DNA of 64,000 nt from Parapedobacter sp051400755 (lineage in GTDB: Bacteria; Bacteroidota; Bacteroidia; Sphingobacteriales; Sphingobacteriaceae). Positions 60,853-64,000 of this stretch are shown piece after piece. Numbering within the stretch: position 1 is the first letter of the stretch; each line of letters opens with the position of its first letter. The stretch covers positions 496,001 to 560,000 of the forward strand of contig NZ_JBLFFL010000002.1 of NCBI RefSeq assembly GCF_051400755.1, written 5' to 3'. Both the position numbers and the translations under genes were made by a program. The notes beneath the pieces are model-generated. The model was not told where the DNA came from. It saw only the letters and a program-made list of their open reading frames with translations, and did not search any database.

Positions 60853-62496
60853 ATGATTAAACATTTATGCGATCGTTGCTGCTGGGTGATGCTATTCGCT
60901 GTCATGTTGAGCAGTCAAGCTTTTGTGGCCAATGCCCAGTCGACTTACCAACCTTATTCTTATCATTTTTATCAGAAACTCAATAATGTCCTGTACGATG
61001 CAGATACGCGCCTGCACACCTCGGTGAAACCCATGATCATCGACGAGGCGCTGCAGCCGCGTTATGATTCGCTGATGGAGCTGGGTGTGGCGGAGCGGCA
61101 TTCGTGGTGGGGTCGCAAGCTGTACAATGAGCACCTGATCGACATCAAAAAAGACGACCATACATTTTATGCGGATTTCCTACCGGATTTTCAGCTCGGG
61201 CGTGATTTCGCCGGGGGCGGCCGGACGACTTGGCTGAATACGAGGGGGGCCCAGGCCGGGGTGACGATCGAAGATAACTTTTCGCTTTATGTGAACTTCT
61301 TCGAGAATCAAGGCGTATTTCCGGAATACTTGGATCGGTATATCTTCGAGCATACAGTTACACCCGGACAAGGGTATGGGAAGACCATGACATCCAGCCC
61401 CCGAAAAAAGGACTGGATGTATGGGTCGGCTACGATGTCCTATACGGTAAACAAGTACTTGAATGTGACGCTGGCCTACGATAAGCAGTTTATCGGGGAT
61501 GGGTACCGCTCCATGCTGCTTTCGGACATTTCGTCGAATTACACCGCCTTGAAACTGACCGGCAAATTGGGAAATGTGCAGTATATGAGCATGTGGACCT
61601 ATATGCTGGACCCGATGCATCCCCGTTCGCTGGATTCGACACGGCGGGCGGGCGATAATTGGAAATGGGGAGCCTTTCAGTACCTGGACTGGAACGTGAA
61701 TAACCGGTTTTCGGTGGGGCTTTTCCAGTCGGTGGTGTGGGGGGCCAAAAATGCCGCCGGCCGCCGGGGGTTTGATTTCAACTATTTCAATCCGATCATT
61801 TTCATGCGACCAGTTGAGCTGACCAATACGTCTTCTCCAGATAAAATGCATTTGGGGTTGAATACGAAGTATAAGGCGCTGAAGAATTTGACCGTTTATG
61901 GACAGTTTCTATTGGGGGAATTTGTGGCCAGTGAATTTTTCAGCGGACGAGGACATGTGAATAATAAGTGGGCGGCCCAATTGGGTTTCCGGGGGTTCGA
62001 TGCGTTTGGTGTCAAGGATTTGAATTTCCTGGCGGAGTACAACACCGCTCGTCCGTATACGTATGCGCATTTCGATCCGGTGAGCAATTACAGCAACTAT
62101 GGCCAGCCACTGGCCCATCCGTTGGGGAGCAATTTCCGAGAACTGGTCGGCATCCTGAATTATTCATACAAGCGGTTTGACTTTTCTTTGCAGGGCACTT
62201 GGGGGCAGTTCGGTTCGGATCCGGACTCCCTGACGAACTATGGGGGGGATATTTTCAAAACATACGCTACCCATATACAGGTTTACGACAACCGTATCGC
62301 ACAAGGTGTTAAAAACAACCTGTTATACGCCGATGGTCGGATATCCTACTTGTTTAACCCGAAATACAACCTGCGGGTGGAAGTCGGTGCCGTATATCGG
62401 CGGCACGGGATACCCGAGCAGGGGAGACACCCGCAGACCGGCATGTTAACACTTGGATTGCGTGGATCGTTCCGTAATTTCTATTATGATTTTTAG
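60853..62496 (+). CDS. Outer-membrane beta-barrel protein, RemB/Wzi-like
   Basis: The 547-residue protein has a signal peptide ending VANAQ and then mostly amphipathic strands ending in the aromatic RNFYYDF, typical of outer-membrane barrels. The LAYDKQFIGDGYRSMLLSD, FNPIIFMRPVE and RGFDAFGVKDLNFLAEYN segments resemble RemB, a Flavobacterium gliding-associated protein, and more distantly capsule-assembly Wzi. Whether this organism glides cannot be judged. A role in surface polysaccharide display is the more general reading. aroQ follows 32 bp downstream. Confidence 0.72.
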   Translation: MIKHLCDRCCWVMLFAVMLSSQAFVANAQSTYQPYSYHFYQKLNNVLYDADTRLHTSVKPMIIDEALQPRYDSLMELGVAERHSWWGRKLYNEHLIDIKKDDHTFYADFLPDFQLGRDFAGGGRTTWLNTRGAQAGVTIEDNFSLYVNFFENQGVFPEYLDRYIFEHTVTPGQGYGKTMTSSPRKKDWMYGSATMSYTVNKYLNVTLAYDKQFIGDGYRSMLLSDISSNYTALKLTGKLGNVQYMSMWTYMLDPMHPRSLDSTRRAGDNWKWGAFQYLDWNVNNRFSVGLFQSVVWGAKNAAGRRGFDFNYFNPIIFMRPVELTNTSSPDKMHLGLNTKYKALKNLTVYGQFLLGEFVASEFFSGRGHVNNKWAAQLGFRGFDAFGVKDLNFLAEYNTARPYTYAHFDPVSNYSNYGQPLAHPLGSNFRELVGILNYSYKRFDFSLQGTWGQFGSDPDSLTNYGGDIFKTYATHIQVYDNRIAQGVKNNLLYADGRISYLFNPKYNLRVEVGAVYRRHGIPEQGRHPQTGMLTLGLRGSFRNFYYDF

Positions 62497-62528
62497 CCTG
62501 TCGGAATTTTTTGTGATATTGCAACGGT

Positions 62529-62954
62529 ATGAGCAAAATCATCATCATTAATGGTCCGAACCTAAACCTCTTAGGCGTAAGGGAAACGGGCATTTACGGC
62601 GACCAAGATTTCCTGAGCTACTTCGAAACGTTGCGGGCATCGTACGGCGAGGTGGAATTGTCTTATTTCCAGAGTAACCACGAAGGTGCCATCATCGATA
62701 AGATCCATGAAGTGGGGTTTTCTGTTGACGGTATCGTCCTCAATGCAGGTGCTTATACCCATACTTCATTGGCTATAGCTGATGCCATCGCAGCGGTGAC
62801 CGCTCCGGTGGTGGAAGTTCACATTTCCAATGTGTATGCGCGGGAATCTTACCGGCATCATTCGTACCTGGCTAAAAACTGCAAAGGGGTGATCTGCGGC
62901 TTCGGCCTTGAAGGCTACCGGCTCGCGGTGACGGCGTTGCTGAGATCGTTATAG
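62529..62954 (+). CDS. aroQ: Type II 3-dehydroquinate dehydratase
   Basis: The 141-residue protein has INGPNLNLLGVRETGIYG with catalytic Tyr23, NAGAYTHTSLAIADAI and EVHISNVYARESYRHHSY with His98. It dehydrates 3-dehydroquinate in the shikimate pathway as a dodecamer. Its stop overlaps the stop of the convergent transporter gene by six bases (62949-62954). Confidence 0.97.
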   Translation: MSKIIIINGPNLNLLGVRETGIYGDQDFLSYFETLRASYGEVELSYFQSNHEGAIIDKIHEVGFSVDGIVLNAGAYTHTSLAIADAIAAVTAPVVEVHISNVYARESYRHHSYLAKNCKGVICGFGLEGYRLAVTALLRSL

Positions 62955-64000
62955 CGGTAGCGCACGCTGCCCATTGGTTTCGCGCGGCCGGAATACGAGG
63001 AGGATGAACAGGCTCAGGCAAGCACAGCCAGCCATCATGCCTGCCATGGGGATGGTCGTCCCGTTATGAAAATAGCTCACCAATCCGGATGAAAGCGCCC
63101 CGATGGCCATCTGTAAGCTGCCCAACAATGCCGAAGCACTGCCCGCCAACCGGCTGAACGGTCCGAGGGCCAATGCGGAAGTATTCGGGAAGACAAATCC
63201 CTGCGAACCGAGGAACAGAAAGATCAGGGCCACCATCGTATACAGGTTGATGGTATCGGTGACACACAGCGCGGTCAGTATCAACCCGACGGACGACTGT
63301 ACGATCAATGCTATTTTCGCCACCTTTTCGCTGCTGTAGCGATTGAGCAGAAAACTGTTCAGTTGGCTTGCCGTGATCAGCGCGGAGGCGATCAGCGCAA
63401 AGACCAATCCATATTGCTTTTCATTCAACCCGTAAAGCGTGATCATCACAAAGGGCGATCCCGCGAGGTAAGCGTATAATCCCGACGACGCCAGACCGCC
63501 GGCAAATGCATAGGTAAAAAACTGCCGATTTTTAAATACTTGCCAATACGACTGCGTGATGGGTCGGGGCATGAGGGACATTTCGGGGTTTGGTCCCTTG
63601 CTTTCCGGAAGGAAAAAGACGACTGCCAGCAGGATCAGGGTGGTGATCACCGCCAGGACAAGGAATATGCCATGCCAATTCCAATGCGCGATGACAAAGC
63701 TGCCCACCGTGGGGGCCAGTATCGGCGAAATGCCGATAACCAGCATGAGCAGGGAAAAAACCTTTGCGCTTTCCGACGGACCGAAGAAGTCCCTCACCAT
63801 GGCCCGTGAGGCGACCATACCGCCGCAACTGCCCAACGCTTGGATAAAGCGGTAAATGATCAAATTATCGGCCGAATTGGTCAACGCACAGCCGATGGAT
63901 GCGGCAATATAGATGATCAATCCGACGATCAGCGGAATTTTGCGCCCATAGCGATCGAGCAGCGGACCGTAAACGATCTGGCCTGACGCAATACCCACGA
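62949..64000 (-). CDS. Bcr/CflA-type MFS drug transporter, 5' end missing (partial)
   Basis: At least 350 residues, open to the window end. The visible part starts in the loop between helices 2 and 3 (SGQIVYGPLLDRYGRKIPL) and holds about ten helices, with RFIQALGSCGGMVASRAMVRDFF and a cytoplasmic central loop, which match the Bcr/CflA multidrug efflux group. A GTG at 63998 is not credible as the real start because helix 1 is absent; the start lies beyond the window. Confidence 0.88.
   Translation of the reverse strand, partial: VGIASGQIVYGPLLDRYGRKIPLIVGLIIYIAASIGCALTNSADNLIIYRFIQALGSCGGMVASRAMVRDFFGPSESAKVFSLLMLVIGISPILAPTVGSFVIAHWNWHGIFLVLAVITTLILLAVVFFLPESKGPNPEMSLMPRPITQSYWQVFKNRQFFTYAFAGGLASSGLYAYLAGSPFVMITLYGLNEKQYGLVFALIASALITASQLNSFLLNRYSSEKVAKIALIVQSSVGLILTALCVTDTINLYTMVALIFLFLGSQGFVFPNTSALALGPFSRLAGSASALLGSLQMAIGALSSGLVSYFHNGTTIPMAGMMAGCACLSLFILLVFRPRETNGQRALPL

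Overview
The window comes from a Bacteroidota chromosome, most likely a Sphingobacteriaceae member of the Pedobacter/Parapedobacter type. The evidence is TonB-dependent receptors with CarboxypepD_reg domains, a DUF4249 partner, DUF3276 (PUR-alpha-like), DUF6266 and DUF3857 proteins, a GH144-like enzyme, start codons without Shine-Dalgarno sequences, and promoters of the form TTG-N19-21-TAnnTTTG typical of the phylum. The genus is inference. There is no phage, insertion sequence or CRISPR array. One run of ten Ns (43375-43384) marks a scaffold join inside a tandem repeat.

Layout. 1-6388 (minus strand) is a probable six-gene operon: LiaF-like membrane protein, LytS-type kinase, LytTR regulator, class C beta-lactamase-fold hydrolase, M14 peptidase and a DUF1624-type acyltransferase cut by the window edge. 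6597-9164 holds a PUR-alpha protein, a zinc metallopeptidase, a LuxE-like acyl-protein synthetase and a small membrane protein. 9171-14658 (minus) carries fabG, a luciferase-like oxidoreductase, a methyltransferase, a pyruvyl transferase and a cysteine desulfurase. 14736-21924 has OsmC, tRNA-Thr(CGT), then a TetR gene and an RND efflux operon whose inner-membrane pump and outer-membrane channel are one 1521-residue polypeptide; two matching operators flank tetR. 21987-24775 is a histidine kinase, receiver and receiver-cyclase signalling operon.

24802-32295 contains YitT, an HD protein, a DUF6152/DUF6644 pair, two tandem DUF6266 genes, and divergent oxyR with a ClC channel, separated by an 11-bp-phased array of ACGAT elements, then a DUF1080 lipoprotein. 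32490-39664 has a pair of DUF3857 transglutaminase-like proteins, the first apparently catalytically dead, then a TonB receptor with its DUF4249 lipoprotein. 39704-43183 has a polysaccharide deacetylase divergent from a TolC plus HlyD-type adaptor pair. 43184-43770 is structured repeat DNA around the scaffold gap. 43827-48740 has a small unknown protein, ferritin, a TonB receptor and a quinone oxidoreductase.

48800-54415 looks like a non-phosphorylating 6-deoxy-sugar (L-fucose or L-rhamnose) catabolic operon with a divergent AraC regulator: mutarotase, UxaA-type dehydratase, SDR, FAH-family hydrolase, SDR. 54431-64000 has accA, a GH144-like enzyme, an OmpA lipoprotein, murI, a GH125 mannosidase, a RemB-like outer-membrane protein, aroQ and a Bcr/CflA-type transporter cut by the window end.

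The most striking non-coding theme is a set of 7-bp repeat arrays that fill intergenic spacers almost exactly (31491-31557, 44166-44207, 51831-51872, 52657-52775, 55442-55511, 59128-59245), two of them as opposed arms able to fold into hairpins.
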